A DNA stretch of 64,000 nucleotides from Stictocephala bisonia (GCA_035578905.1 JAQJVL010002727.1:1-64000); one strand, 5' to 3'; numbered from the stretch's first letter, positions 1 to 12,969 are shown. Program-made: numbers and translations. Notes: generated by a model from the letters alone, not told the origin.

Positions 1-75
1 CAAAGTGAAATAGCTGTTTTTATTCATAATTATATCACTATATTTACATAACCAAAACATGTACATTTATTTATA

Positions 76-603
76 ACTAGGGGACACCCCTGCACGCTTC
101 GCGTGCCAACCCCGACGCTCGATACACCTCGGCCTTCGGCCTCGGCATGTAACTATTCAATACAAAAATCGGTATATTAACTATATAACGTAAAATTACA
201 GTATTACATTTCGGTACAGTATCTCACTCACACTAATTACTTTGCCACCTATTTCAAGAGTGTTCATTTCATTTATTTTTGTTTAACAGCTGAAGATTAA
301 ACTCATAGTAAAATATTAAATAGTATAATGTCAAACATTCAAAATAGACATATTTATTTATTTACAAAACAGCTGTTATTAATTTACTAAAATCAACCCA
401 ATGTTATCCTTATGGACCAATCTTTTAAGGGTGCTTTATACCCCTTAGGAGTACTTTATCAAGATGAAAATACTTTAGTTGTCCTATTTAAGTTCTAAAG
501 AAACAGTGTACAAAATTTCAGCTCTCTACCTACATGGGAAGTTGGAGAATTAGTGATGAGTGAGTCAATCAGTGAGGGCTTTGCCTTTTATATAATTATA
601 TAG
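76..603 (+). repeat. Interspersed repeat, family 1, near-complete copy
   Basis: It begins at ACTAGGGGACACCCC, followed by a GC-rich head with short inverted words (GCACGC/GCGTGC, GGCC/GGCC), then an AT-rich body. A reverse-complement copy at 42465-43062 matches it along the body, including a CAGCTGTTATTAA stretch, AAAATCAACCCAATGTTA and the tail with GAGAATTAGTGATGAGTGAGT. Partial copies of the head occur at 31885, 34112 and 53283. No coding capacity is visible. The family is probably a non-autonomous transposon; I could not place it in a superfamily. Confidence 0.6.
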
Positions 604-2965
604 ATAACAAGGTATATGCAACAGATGTTTAGCCAATCATCAATGTTTTCAACAAATCTATATTTGAAAACATTGCTGGGCGAGAAGTGAGCAGGGGGCT
701 TCACATGTCACAGCTATCATCATCGGACTATTTTGGTGCTGTTTATACTAGCTATCATCACCTACAATGTTAACTCTATGATGGAACTTTCAATTTAATT
801 TTGTGAAATGTAGTTTACAGAATTCGAATTTAAAAACTCCATGTCAACATTTCAAACAATAATCAGCAAAGTCTGTAAGGTTCTGGTTTACATAAACAAT
901 ATTACACACGATTCCAGGGTCTGGCATTTAACTCTTCGCACAAGATACTACATTGGTCATGAGAGTAGTGGAGGTAGGGGTTCTAGAAAACGAGTCAAAT
1001 AAAAAATCAAAACATTTTTATGGAGAGCATACTTAGCATACATTTTCAGAACACTTACCTTTGTTTTCAAACAATACAAAGACAATATTTAAAAAATAAT
1101 AGAACTCTGACTTATTTATTGGAGAGGATTAAATTGAAAAATCTAAAACTACGGATTTTCTAGGCGTGAAACTGGATGATGGGCTTGGTTGAGGTGAGCA
1201 CAGTCAGGGGCTAGAGGGATCCCTTGCTTAGGGTCTTTTTATCTTTCGTAGGATGAGGACATATGGCTGCACCTCTCTTTCCAAGGACTGTTTGAACAGC
1301 ATCTCTCATATTCAATAGTGGGCATCTTATATGTTGGCTTGTTTAATAGTGTTTAGTTATGATGGGTGGCTGTATACTAGGCAGAGCACCTCGGTCTGTT
1401 AGTAATTTGAATCCTTTTCAATCACACCTATGACTATATTCTTTCACTCCTGACAATAACACTTCTTTTCAAGTTCCAAGCTGTTAATGCAACTTAAAGC
1501 AATGAATAGAAATCTCAATGAAGTACTGACCCCATGTTAAAAATTCAGTCTGGCGTAGAGGACGAAAGTCCTAGTTCGATCAGTAGTAAGTAAATTATTA
1601 TTGATTGTACTGCCCTTGAGCTTCTTTCCGTAATCAAATGTTTTGTAGGAGAGAGAACTTAAATCAGGTTTTTCAATAACCTGAAAATCAGACCAATACT
1701 ACATGGTTCAGATTCCACATTAAGCTTCATGTTCCTTCGTTGCATTGGCTATTAATGAATGGTCCTTTCTGAACGTAAGTCAAGCTCAGTTAGTAACAAG
1801 ACTACACAGGTCATCCACACTCATATAATCATTCATAGTCGCCTTAAACTATGCACAAAATTGTGTTGGCATCTCATAGAGACTCATTCATTAGTATCGT
1901 GAACAAACCTGTGAGAGCAGTAAGCAACAGTCCCATGATATTTTTTTTTTTTTACATCAAGTTACCCAGATTGATTTAAATGGTAAAAGTGAGTTTTTTT
2001 CAGGACATTTGTTGGCTAGATTAAGTGTGCTTTAAAACGAAATTTTCATTATTGATTTTAGGGCAGAAAATGTGAGATTTGGACCAAAATAATGTCCTTA
2101 TGGAATAAAGAGATGTCCTTTTTTATAAAAATTGGAGAAAATGAGTATTATATAAAACTGAGTAAAATTACATTTCACTACTATGAGAGATGGCCTAATA
2201 ATTTGTCATAAATTTTGTTATTAAATAGTTTTTATCATTTTTCCTGAATAATAAACAAAAACTAAACAGTACAGAAAATGTCTCATAATAACGTGTACTA
2301 TACAAATTTAAATATGCTTGATACTGTTCTGGCTACAGTAATGGTTTTTGTTCCTTTCCATTGATTCATTGTAATGAAATAATTGTGTTGAGAATTTTAT
2401 TACTTAATAAGTTGTTTCAAACATATATCTTGTCATTGAACAATCTAATATTTTGAACCTCTATTTCTATCTTAGGAACTATGTCAACTGATTTTCAATT
2501 TTCTATTACCACAAAAAATAATAAATTTATACATGATTAGGGAATAAATGAAACACTTCAAATAAAACAAACATTTTATTTTTTATATAAATAAATATTT
2601 TCAAAAGACCCATAACTTTGTAATATTCTAAAACTGAAATATAAATAAAGAATAAGTTAATAAATGTTTATTGAAAATTAAGTACTTAATTTTATATGTC
2701 ATGGCACTGCACTGAATACAAAAATAGCATAATATATTTGATCAATCGGTTGCACTCGATAAAATCAATTAAAGAATATTTTATTTGTTATATATTGAAT
2801 TACTATAATTCGTGTATTTACCTGCACTATATATATATAAAATCGTAAATTTAGGATTACAATAAATAATTTAATTTGTTGCAGAAGCTTTCATATTGAC
2901 TAAACAATTTTTTATTCAAACAAAGTTAAACTGAAACGTGGTATGGATATAATTTTTGTTTTTCA
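604..2965. other. Intergenic, no gene seen
   Basis: AT-rich sequence with no open frame that looks coding, no RNA gene and no clear repeat structure beyond short A/T runs. It lies beyond the 3' end of the minus-strand LRR gene. Confidence 0.5.
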
Positions 2966-3581
2966 TTAACCCTTAATAGGTCGCGCGGTGTACAAACCTC
3001 CGCAAGAATTATATTTATTCCTGTAAATTTGTTGCGGTAACTCCTCTGATCCCCTCCACCCGGCATATCCTCCCCCACCTTCCCCTCCACCCCCACAACA
3101 AAGAAGAGCCAGTTTAGTCAAGGCCACTGCCGTGGGCGTATCGATCTGTGAGTGGTGCGGTCTATTGTACTCCACGCGACCTGTACCAATAGATATGGGT
3201 TTATTATTTAAATATGTAATAAACAACTCTATTTTTAAAACTTTCAGTATACATTTGTAAATATATAAACAGTATTGTTTTAGTGGGTTTTTTTCTTATT
3301 AAATTGATATTGATACTTTTCATTCATCTACGAATTGCAGTAAACTAAATTTAAACACTTATTGTATGCTTATGGTTATAGTTTCTTTAATAAATGCATT
3401 ATTAAAAACTGAGATATTTTGTTTAAATCACTTCCTATATCATTATTTCTATTAATTAAATGAAATATTTATAAATGATTAACATTTATTAGGTTTAACA
3501 GGTTAAAATGAGCATTGCGGTCTTTTGTACACCACGCGACCCATTACGGTACAATGAGAGGCGCGACTTACTAAGGGTTAA
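2966..3581. mobile_element. piggyBac-like MITE with TTAA duplications
   Basis: A 608-bp element (2970-3577) sits between TTAA at 2966-2969 and TTAA at 3578-3581. The left terminus reads CCCTTAATAGGTCGCG; the reverse complement of the right terminus reads CCCTTAGTAAGTCGCG. Subterminal copies of GTCGCG..GTACAA..GACCGC occur near both ends and again near 3155-3185. TTAA targets with CCY termini are the signature of the piggyBac superfamily. There is no transposase, so it is non-autonomous. The 86-codon frame inside it is not a gene. Confidence 0.8.
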
Positions 3582-6456
3582 AGTTTAAAAAACGTATTAT
3601 GACTTTTAGGTCATGTGATATATAAATTAACTCCCTACATAATATAAATGCCACCAATAATAGTTTGGTAGTTAAATTATTAAATATTTGTTCAATTAAA
3701 GCTCAAAGAAAAACTAATGACTAAATGCACTTTTAAATACAATCGTTCCAAGCACTATCACAAGGGATCAAATTAAGTTGATTTTGTGGAAAATACTACT
3801 TAAAAATTAAAATGTTCATATTACAATTGAGTCAAAATTGCACAAAAACCCTCCATCTAGCTCTTCCACAGAAATAATTAAAGATGAAAAACAATGTTCA
3901 GTAGTTACAATTTATTTAAAATTGTGTTTGGTTAAATTATGACTTGTCATCATTCACCATAAAGAACAGTAACATAAGCTCAAAATAAATTTAAATTAGT
4001 TTGTATTGTTTAAATTAGCTTATATTATTTATTAATCTTAAAAACTAAAATTGAGTGAAAAACTGCATACCAATTGTAGTCTTCCCATCAAAACTCACGA
4101 AACTTATCCTTTGACTACTCCTTTAGCAAAGTGAATTAATAAGTTTCATGCTCTGACCGAGTCTCTCATAGCCACGCTCATTATAATTTGAAAAAAGAGC
4201 TTATTTTCATAATCTTACTCCAAGTATTAAGCCTAATATTTATAAAATTCTCAAAATGTTAATGTAATTAATGTTAATGTCAAAATGTACCTGGTACATC
4301 ATGCACTCTGCGCTCGAGAGTGCATTTTGAGGTACTGAGTACGTCGTAGGATTTTTGTTAATTGTAATCAAACATTGTAAGAATCAATATTGTACATTAT
4401 ATCATTGTAAAGCTACGATTCTGAAGTATCAAATACATATAACTATGTTTGCTTAATACAAACAGCTGACCGTATTAAGAATACAAACAATAATACCGCA
4501 ATACAAACAAATGTAAAACCGCACAGGATCAAGCAGACAGACTGTCCGCTGTTTACATTTGCTCATAATGTCATAATGTTGTTGTTTACGTCTCATTCGT
4601 TTGATTTTTGAGAGATTAGCTTATTTGTTATAAAAATCATTTTGGACAGTTTTAACTATAGTACAATGTAAATGTTGAACTGTAATGGACTGTACAGTTA
4701 TAAGTTCTTATTTCCAACTTGTTATTTTTAAGATTTAGAAGATTTATTTGAAACTGTCAAAATTTAGTGTAATTTTATCTTAAAACTTAAGTTTAAGTGC
4801 TATTAAACTTTTAAAAAAGCTAATACAAAACATAAAAAATCATATGCGTTGAGGTATCAACATAAAAAGAAATAAACATGTTGAAGTGTTAAAAAGAAGC
4901 ACTTAAAATATCAATGATAATACTTCCACTGAGAAATTTATCTTATACTTAAAAAAAGGTGATCTCATGAGGTTTTAAGACACTAATCAATAAGCGCTTC
5001 ACGTACAGCAAACATGAAATTAGTGCATAACATTTGTTGAAAAGTTTATTGAATATAAATGTATTTTTAATTTAAAAACTAAACATTTCACTCAATTCTC
5101 TATCTCTCTCTGCCTGTTTTCAAAAAAATAATTATGGCTGAAGAATTCTCCACCAAAAAATCTTCCAATATTAGTTCTAACATAAAATAAGTACACAGCA
5201 GCACATAGTATTATACTGATACTGAACAAAATGAGTAAGTTACGAAGTAGTAGGTACATAAATCCATTTGCACAGCCGCTCGTAGAATCAACAGTGCCAC
5301 GATCACAAATAAATGTTATCACATAGAATTATGTTTCCAAAGCTTTATTTGGAACAGGCCAAAGGCAAGAGGCAATGTTAGTAATATATACAATCTTTAC
5401 AGAAGGAATAATGAACAATATGAACTTACAACCTAATACATTATTTACACGCAAAAAATGAAAGGTTAACTTAAGACTTGTTGACAACTATATTAAAAAC
5501 TACCAACAAGTGTTTAATTTTCTATACTCAAATTGTTACTTATATAGCAATCAGAAATATATTTAAAACTTTACAGCATTTATTTATAGTCAGTCTTAAA
5601 ATTGCTTAAGTACAAAGAATACAATTCCAAGGAATTTTAGATAAGTACCCCATCATAATGAATATAAAACAAGAATACAGAGATAAAAATTGGTATGAAT
5701 GGCATGAATCTAAAAGTTTTAGTTAAAAAAAACGTATACAGAACAATAATTAACTAACCCTAAAAAAACATTTGCTATTCATAACCATAAATATATATTT
5801 TACTGTACATCAATAAAAACATACAAGTTAATATAATCAGGTTCACAACTTAGGGTTAGATAACTGTCAAGTCTTACCCATTTTCCCTTTAATATGTAAA
5901 TGCACTCTCTAATACATATAGAACATTAGCAAACAAATAGAAGTAAGAATCCAATTCTAGCTTGATTAATACACAACTGAATCATAATTTTTAACGTACA
6001 GTACTTGTTTCTGTCAAGACATCCATGCTTAATCATACAATATGGATTTGGAATATGTTACAACTTCAGCTTTAAGGGATTAGAGTATAAATATATGTAA
6101 TGTTGAGAGGAAATGTGTAAGCTTTCATTAATACCAAAACCCAACACAAAAATACAAAGTAAGGAAAGGAACGACTAAAACAAGAACAACAAAAGTGGAT
6201 TTTAATTTGTTTTTCTTACAAGTAGAAAATATTTTCTACATTATATATTCCAATGAAACTCTACTGGCAACTTAAAAAAAAAAAAATAAGGGCTCATAAA
6301 TAAATTTTTGATATATGTTTGTTATGAACATCAAATAGTTTGCTGATTTTTCCGTGATTAACAATTCATGAGCTTAAGCTTTGAAGCTATATAAAACATT
6401 GCCAACAATATTTGTTCGAATCTATCACTAATTAATTGTTCCTATGTGAGATGGAG
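3582..6456. other. Downstream and probable 3' UTR region of the LRR gene
   Basis: AT-rich sequence. The part adjacent to 6457 is expected to be the 3' UTR of the minus-strand LRR gene. Several minus-strand AATAAA hexamers exist (for example near 5580 and 5345), but none can be chosen as the cleavage signal by eye. A 76-codon minus-strand frame at 5322-5092 contains a hydrophobic stretch but has no convincing splice acceptor and is not called as coding. No other gene is seen. Confidence 0.4.
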
Positions 6457-6713
6457 TCAGACAATGAGAGTATCGACAGATTTGGCGTTTTTGTTCTTGG
6501 CTGGCCGGCGATGATCTTCAACTGAATTTTGTTTTCTCCGACCTTTGCGCCACCAGCAGAATATGACCAGGCAAGCCAGCAGCAGTGATCCCCCTACAGC
6601 ACCCATTACAAAGTAGCTGACAGACGTGGGAGGTGGTTTCACATTGAGACAGGTTTTGAACACTTCCACTTCCTTCGACAGGTTCATGTTGCAGCCCACC
6701 AAGTCTGGGTCGA
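6457..6713 (-). CDS. LRR membrane protein, last coding exon (TM and tail)
   Basis: The acceptor is the AG at 6715-6714, preceded by a pyrimidine-rich stretch. The exon starts with TC, which completes the codon begun by the final G of exon 16689-16497 (GTC, Val). Two cysteines (GCN and KTC) belong to the membrane-proximal C-terminal cap. A proline-rich linker (KPPPTS) leads to a helix of about 21 hydrophobic residues starting at YFVMGAVGG. WWRKGRRK follows as a stop-transfer signal, giving an extracellular N-terminus. The frame ends at a stop at 6459-6457. An in-frame TTG upstream of the acceptor is not the start. Confidence 0.75.
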
Positions 6714-7096
6714 CTGCTATGATATGGAACAGGTAAAAAATGAACAACCCATAATAGAACGTTCGCTGGAAAATAAAATATTAATCTAATGCTTTTCTTA
6801 AGATTTAATAATGTTTTTAAGGCCCAAAGTTATTTCCCTAGAAAATATGGTCAGCCATTATCAATGGTTTTGTTAATAACAATAGTGAAATAAATCCTAG
6901 AGTTATAAATGTGAAAGTCAAACAGTGTGAGATTGTAATAACGAGGGCTCCACATCCAATGAAAGAGTACAAAAATCCAGTTTTCTCTTTCTTGAAAAAG
7001 AAAAATACATAAACCACTTGTGGGTAAATCATAATATGTTACTACTTTTAATAAATACTAGTAGTTTTTTAATTAGCATAATACGTGTTGGTATAT

Positions 7097-7328
7097 ATAC
7101 AATACAAGTAAACGTCACACGGCACAAATTTATTACAATATAAGCACAAAATGCACAAATATTCATTCTTTTGTGAATCCCTCTGGTCTGAGGAAGGTGA
7201 GCGTGGTTCACCGAAATCGATCACCATAATATTTGTTCATTTTGTACTTTTATTGTGATATATTTGTGCATTTTGTGCTTATATTGTAATAAATTTGTGT
7301 TGTGTGACGTTTACTTGTATTGTATAAA
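7097..7328. repeat. Small inverted repeat with hammerhead-like core in the loop
   Basis: Arms of about 65-70 bp (7097-7163 and 7257-7328) are near-perfect reverse complements, including CACAAATTTATTACAATATAAGC and its complement in part. The approximately 93-bp loop holds CTGAGGA (7188-7194), a GGTGA/TCACC stem (7196-7200 and 7208-7212) and GAAA (7213-7216), which is the order of a hammerhead ribozyme core. One extra A separates the core from the stem, and stems I and III are not identifiable. Similar motifs occur in Penelope-like retroelements and related repeats. Confidence 0.5.
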
Positions 7329-8045
7329 TACTGGCACAGTACCCGTCCTTCGTACGGGGTTTACGTTGATTTATATTGTGATCATTGCATTCAGTAATAC
7401 AAAACAAGTACTGGTATCTGTATAATGCAAAAGTGTGTTGTGGTGACGGTACCCCAAGGAAAGAAGACGGTAGGTGGTATCACGCGCATCACTTATGATG
7501 TCATATGGGCGGAATGGCAAAACAAACACAAAATACTGTTCTAATTCCCGTAATTTACAATTCCAGCTGATAAGTGGTGATTAACGCCTACTATTTAGCT
7601 GAATGCTTCCATACAATTGTTAGATTTAGTTACCAGTATTTTTATCGAATAATGAAACCAAGTGGTATCGCCCATGTGACGTCACAGTTTACTGCGCAGC
7701 CTCGTTGAGGTACCTACCGTCTTTTCTAGTTACTGTGGTTGTGGTTAGGTTTGATCCGGTGTTTACTTTAAAACTATGTAAGTTTTTTATTTATTCCAAC
7801 AACGGATTAATAAACTATTATAAAGAATTAATTGTCCACTTGGTATTGCCATAGAGGTTGCATTGTTGTTTCTTAGAACCCCTGGGGTGGTTTCCTGACG
7901 GAATTTCAAAATAAAGGTAGGCCTATGTGTTAACCAGAGACCCTAAGAATATCCATACAAAATTTCAGATAAATGGGTTCAGTAGTTTTTGCGTGATTGA
8001 GTAACACACCCAGACACCGTTAGATTTTTATATAATAGTAAGATA
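7325..8045 (+). repeat. Interspersed repeat with CCCGT..ACGGG head
   Basis: The head carries a hairpin CCCGT-ccttcgt-ACGGG (7342-7358). The tail reads AAATTTCAGATAAATGGGTTC then AGTAGTTTTTGCGTGATTGAG and ends in a TATAATAGTAAGATA run. Both ends are of a type widespread in insect repeats. No protein-coding capacity is seen. The exact class (SINE, RTE derivative or Helitron-like) is undecided. It directly abuts the inverted repeat at 7097-7328. Confidence 0.5.
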
Positions 8046-8179
8046 AGACACATTACATTTTCACATTTTTCTATACTCTGTACCTGAGTATAGAAGCCAA
8101 AGGACATTTTCCACAGCAATAATTTCTCTGTAATTCAATACAATGATAGATTGATATCTGGTCCCTTTAATATGTTCAG

Positions 8180-8300
8180 TGTTATTGACTTACTTGCCTA
8201 CCCATATACGTACAATGGTATTGACCCACCTACCCACATAAACGTTGAGTGGTATTGACCCATCTACCCACCCATACATGTACAGTGGTATTCAGACATG
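8180..8300 (+). repeat. Short degenerate TATTGACCCACC repeat
   Basis: About three imperfect units of TATTGACCCACCTACCCA followed by an ATACGTACARTGG word, period about 40 bp. The same word family recurs at 50855-51125 and 55155-55345, and in looser form in the AC-rich arrays of the palindrome. Confidence 0.6.
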
Positions 8301-11300
8301 GCAAAGGTACAAAGAAAGGAACATCAAAATGTTTCTTGCCTGTTTTTATCTTAAATATTTTCCTGAGGTCCAATCTCGCACTGTGTTCCTCTAGTGCCAG
8401 TCTGTTTTATCAGCTCAGGTACCTGAGTATTTATGCTGTAGTATGTCAGTGGTGTTTGTCATTTATAATTAAAGGGCTATAAATGAAAAATTTCACTTGA
8501 GAATAAAAAGGTAGAAAATATAGTATAAACATCCCTATTTTACACTTTTTTTAATTGATGAGCATAATAAAAAGATGATAAAGCATAAAAAAGTAAATCA
8601 TTTTACAGTTCATAACTTAAGGACATTTTTCAACTCGATCAAATATCTTTTCTATAAAATTAAAATATAAATCTGCTAGAAAATTTTTAAAAACCAAATA
8701 AAATGTATAAATTTGAAGTATTAGGAACGTAAGGCTTTCATCTTGACTACACAGTAAAATTTTTCAGAACGACAATTATTCAAAGTTTTCAATGTAGATA
8801 GTTCATAAGCTATAAGTTCAAGGCTTTAAATAGCTTGTACAAAAAATGAATGCAAAAGCTTTAACAGACCTTTCCGTATCCAGCCACAGAACATAAAAAA
8901 AGTTAAAGGTTTTATTTTACCAAACAAAGTTAGGGCTAAAAAGACCTCTTTAACACTTGACCTGGGGACCTATGGATTTAAGATGACTTCCAAACCACAA
9001 CCAGTAACCAGGCAGGTAGGCTGCATGCAAGGACGTGTTCACTCAGCTGGTCAACCATCCAAGGATCAGTCATGTCCAATGTTGCGCTAACGTCAGAACC
9101 CTCTGGTCAAGACCACTGGCTAATATACATAACATTTGTTACGTTCTCACGTGACGATGATAAAAACACCAACATACGCCTCTTTCAATTCAGTTTTGGT
9201 CCGATTCTGTTGGGTCTATGAGGTGTACACGATTAACTTTGGAGCTCTCACATCAATACTTAGCCTTTGTTGTGATCAGACTCGTTTCCAGTCTCAAACA
9301 CGATCTGCGAGCTTTTGAAACACTTTGCATAGGAGACATAGCAAACTTTACATACAAAAAATGTTTCATTTAAAATTACCTTTATTTCGATTTGTAACGT
9401 AGTATAGGTTGCTGTTTGAAAATTTTGAATTATCAGGTTTTTGATTTTGCTATAGTTTACAGATTTTTTTCAAATTTGGCCAATGGGAAGAAAAGTGCTC
9501 TTACTTTATGTTTGTAGAAATGGGTGTATAATTTGATTAAAATGTTGTTTCTCTACAGTGTAAGAAGGAGCTACGATAAAATAAAGTGTATACAGTTTTA
9601 ACAATGTTTTGGTACATCCCTTGGATATATCAATTATTATTATTAATTAAAATGGTTAACCGTTATTAAAAATTACATCAAAATATTCAAGATAAGGGAT
9701 TTCTAAAATGATAACATGACGTATGTTTAAGTAAAAAGCTGTCACCTCTCCCTCTAAAAGTGTTATTTTGGAGCATGTTACACAGTTAAGAGGGGGCCGG
9801 ATAGAAGCCGGCCGCCGCGCTCTGACTCCAGCCCGTTTAACATGGGAGAAATGTTTAGTTTCTTAATTACCGCCTAACCGACGGTTATTTGAGAAAAATG
9901 AAGAAGTAGCCCGAATCTACGAGTCATTTACTATTATTAGAGGTAAATAATTTAAACAATAATAATTTATATTTGTTACAAATTGACTTTTAATAGAACG
10001 TTTTCCCCATTTAAACCTACGTATAATTGACTAATTTGAAATGACTAGTTAAAACGTTATTTACTGTGATAAAAATATAATTTTTGCATCCTTAGAATCC
10101 TTATTATTGTTAGTACGGGGAGACTTCGATTTTAAAAAAATAATAATTTGTTAGTCGTTATTTTTGGCAATTCTAAAAAATGTTTGCATATAGACGTTAC
10201 TCATCGGGTAGTAGAAGTTCAGAGATGTCCTCACAGAGCGCTGCACCTTCGTTTGTAGTCTGCACTCTGCAGTCCTGTCTATTCCACGCAAGGAGTCAGA
10301 CTGTCATTGATATATTTTAAAACATAATGCTTGATTTCTATCTTATGTGAATACATTTTTACGTGAACATAATAATTAATTGTGTTTAAATCTAGTACTA
10401 TAACACATATAGTAAAGATTTAGTTCTCAATAGTAAAAATATTTCCTCATGTGCATTTTTTAAATTCAGTAATATAAATGTAATAATTATACATTTGAAA
10501 CATATAGTTTTTTAATGTTGAAAGTAGCAAGATCATTATTATTATATATTATTACAATATTAGTTTAAAAAAAACATTAAAGTACAAATAAAACAGTGCT
10601 AGAAGTTATTTACTTAATTTTCTACCTGTAATGAACGAGGCTGGCGGATTACTATATAACAATTCTTTGTGCTAATATATGTTACAATTGTATCTGACAA
10701 ACTTATTCTCAAATTATTAACATTTGAAATTAATAACTAGGCTGAAATGTATGTGGTGCTAGGGAAGTTAAAATTAATAATACTGATACATGTAAAGGAG
10801 TATGAGAATTTTTATCTGGAGGTGTATATGTACCATTGTATAACATAAACTGTGTGAACCCTGTCATCGCAGCAACATATGGCGACAGACTTTCACAGAT
10901 TTACAACCCATTCCGGATGTACAAAACAAAGCCAAGAGGGTAGCGCGGCGGCATACTAAAGATTCCAGTCACAAGTGTTACTAGTCTTGACCAACTCATC
11001 GTGAGCGAGGTTCGATTATGTATTGAAACAGTTTAGACTACGAAACCTGTAGTTACTGTCCCTGCAACCAATAAAGATTTGTTCTGAGTCTCTTATTGAC
11101 CCTTTTCTTATAAAACATGTTTATAATCAAGATATCGCGATTTTAATTATATAAATCGCCAAAGAAGATGGTTTACTCTAGATTTTTGATTTTTTAATGA
11201 GTTACTGAGTGATATAGTGATCACAGAAAATAAAAGTCAAACCATGTACAGTGTGCTCAAACACCGCGCTCTGAAAAACAGGAAAACAGGTAACAAAATA

Positions 11301-11371
11301 CGGAAATCTCCAGATTGATGAATTATAGCAGACGAGCCATAAGACGTAAATAAGACATTACTTGATAACAC
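8301..11371. other. Intergenic/intronic, no gene seen
   Basis: Lies within the long LRR intron 16496-6714. It is mostly AT-rich. A small GC-rich patch near 9790-9830 has a GGCCGG..CCGGCC inverted word. Around 10860-11000 there is less AT-rich sequence that may be an old transposon scrap. No supported coding region, RNA gene or tandem array. Confidence 0.4.
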
Positions 11372-11706
11372 ATGAAGACCTTACTACGCAAACACATGAA
11401 GATCTTACTAGGCAAACCCACGAAGACCTTACTAGGCAAATCCATTAAGACCTTACTAGGCAAACCCATTAAGACCTTACTAGGCAAACACATGAAGATC
11501 TTACTAGGCAAACACATGAAGACCTTACTAGGCAAACACATGAAGACCTTACTACGCAAACACATGAAGACCTTACTAGGCAAACACATGAAGACCTTAC
11601 TAGGCAAACACATGAAGACCTTACTACGCAAACACATGAAGACCTTACTAGGTAATCACATGAAGACCCTACTAGGCAAACATATGAAGACCTTACCAGG
11701 CAAACA
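11372..11706. repeat. 24-bp tandem array, about 14 units
   Basis: The unit is AAGACCTTACTAGGCAAACA plus CATG, with a few substitutions (AGG to ACG, CACATG to CCATTA). Because 24 is a multiple of three, the array stays open on both strands (octapeptide periodicity on each). That explains the two overlapping frames here; neither is considered a gene. It lies inside the LRR intron. Confidence 0.85.
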
Positions 11707-11810
11707 CATGAATGCTTTTACTAGGCTCCTTGTATCTTGGTACATTATAATAGGCTAGCATATACATTTATTTATTTTAAAATTGTATTAGGTTAAGATT
11801 TTATCCACAT

Positions 11811-12199
11811 TCTAAATCCATAATTGTTTTATTGCTTCCAACGGCCAAAGGCCAATTTTACATAAACACAATTGAATTATAAGTAATGTCTAATTAACAT
11901 GCAATAAATATAATACAAAAAATAACAACAATAAGGCGACTTAATTTACGATCAGCTCATTAATCAGTAATGCATCAATGAGAAAATCAACAAGCACATA
12001 AGTAAATACTTTACACAATAGTGGTAATAATACAATAAATAGAAACAGGAATAGGAAACAAGCAGAAATAATTTAATTAATAAGCGCTTAGGAAAATGGT
12101 GACTAATAATTAATAACTGGATGATCTCACTCAGAGCAGACAATTAGAAAACAAGGGAAAAAAACAAAGTAGTATATAGTACTGAGATATGACAAGTAA
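11811..12199 (-). repeat. Probable 3' UTR and end of a non-LTR retrotransposon
   Basis: Read on the minus strand it ends with GGCCTTTGGCCGTTGGAAGC followed at once by AATAAA (near 11845-11835). This is the kind of 3' terminus common in insect Jockey/CR1-like retroelements. It lies directly downstream of the ORF1 remnant with no ORF2 between. The retroelement end is inferred from position and motif. Confidence 0.45.
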
Positions 12200-12969
12200 C
12201 TAAAATATGCACATAATATCACTGGACTGGAGGAAATCAGTTTTTTTAGTCTTTACGATGGTTGGAGTACCATTAATGTAATTTATAGTAAGCTCCTTTT
12301 CACCCCTGGCCTTACGCTCATCCAGCTGCTTGCGTAACTCATCAAGATATATGCGTTCATGTATGGTTCGGTCACGAGATACTGTAACATTAGCCAAATC
12401 ATTTCCCGCAATAGAATCAATATTGAACTTTTTTAGTAGATTATTGGCAGTCTCTGCATTAGGAAATATGATCTTGAGTGGTCTATGTTTTGAAGCGGAT
12501 GGTTTACCAAGCCTGTAGTACACAAAATCAGGGGCTGACAGATCAATATCCTCAAATATGCGAGTGATTAGGGCCTTATCAAGGGACTTTTTCACAGCAC
12601 TGTTACTATCACAACTTTCAGGAATGTTATGAAGTAGGACGTTCATGAAGCAGAGCGATCAGAAATTTCAGAACAGACTGATTCGAAGGTAAGATTAGAA
12701 GTATTCTTTTCAAGAGCATTTACAGTTTGATTGAGAGAAACTATATCATTCTCAGCTTTTGCTAGATGGGGAATAAGTTCAGAGACAGTTTGGGATAGTT
12801 TAGTAATGTCCTGACGCAAAGCAGATATGTCTTTGGTTACTGTAAGAACATCTTCTTTTGTGGCTAGTGAATCCAATCTTTGAAGTATAAGGTTGAGTGT
12901 GGTTGAATGGGGATCAGTCAGTTGTGTCGAACAGTCGAATTTCACATGTCCAACGCTTGACAACGCCAT
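12200..12969 (-). pseudogene. Non-LTR retrotransposon ORF1 remnant, frameshifted
   Basis: Two minus-strand frames meet in an ATGA overlap at 12646-12643. The first (12969-12643, 108 codons) is a heptad-like coiled coil rich in I/L/V and D/K/T. The second (12646-12200, 148 codons) starts VLLHNIPES, an RRM-like first strand. It continues with YYRLGKPS, RPLKIIF and SRDRTIHER and ends with a basic helical segment and YINGTPTIV. This order (coiled coil, RRM, C-terminal domain) is that of the ORF1 RNA-binding chaperone of insect L1/Jockey-like elements. The frame change in the middle of a normally continuous protein suggests a one-base lesion. No endonuclease or reverse transcriptase follows. A real host gene is unlikely. 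Confidence 0.75.

Noticed and set aside
5092..5322. 76-residue protein with one hydrophobic segment, possible alternative last exon of the LRR gene
   Set aside because: No splice acceptor between the upstream in-frame stop and the frame; the hydrophobic run is expected from AT-rich DNA.
11323..11758. Two overlapping octapeptide-repeat proteins on opposite strands
   Set aside because: By-product of a 24-bp tandem repeat lacking stops on both strands.
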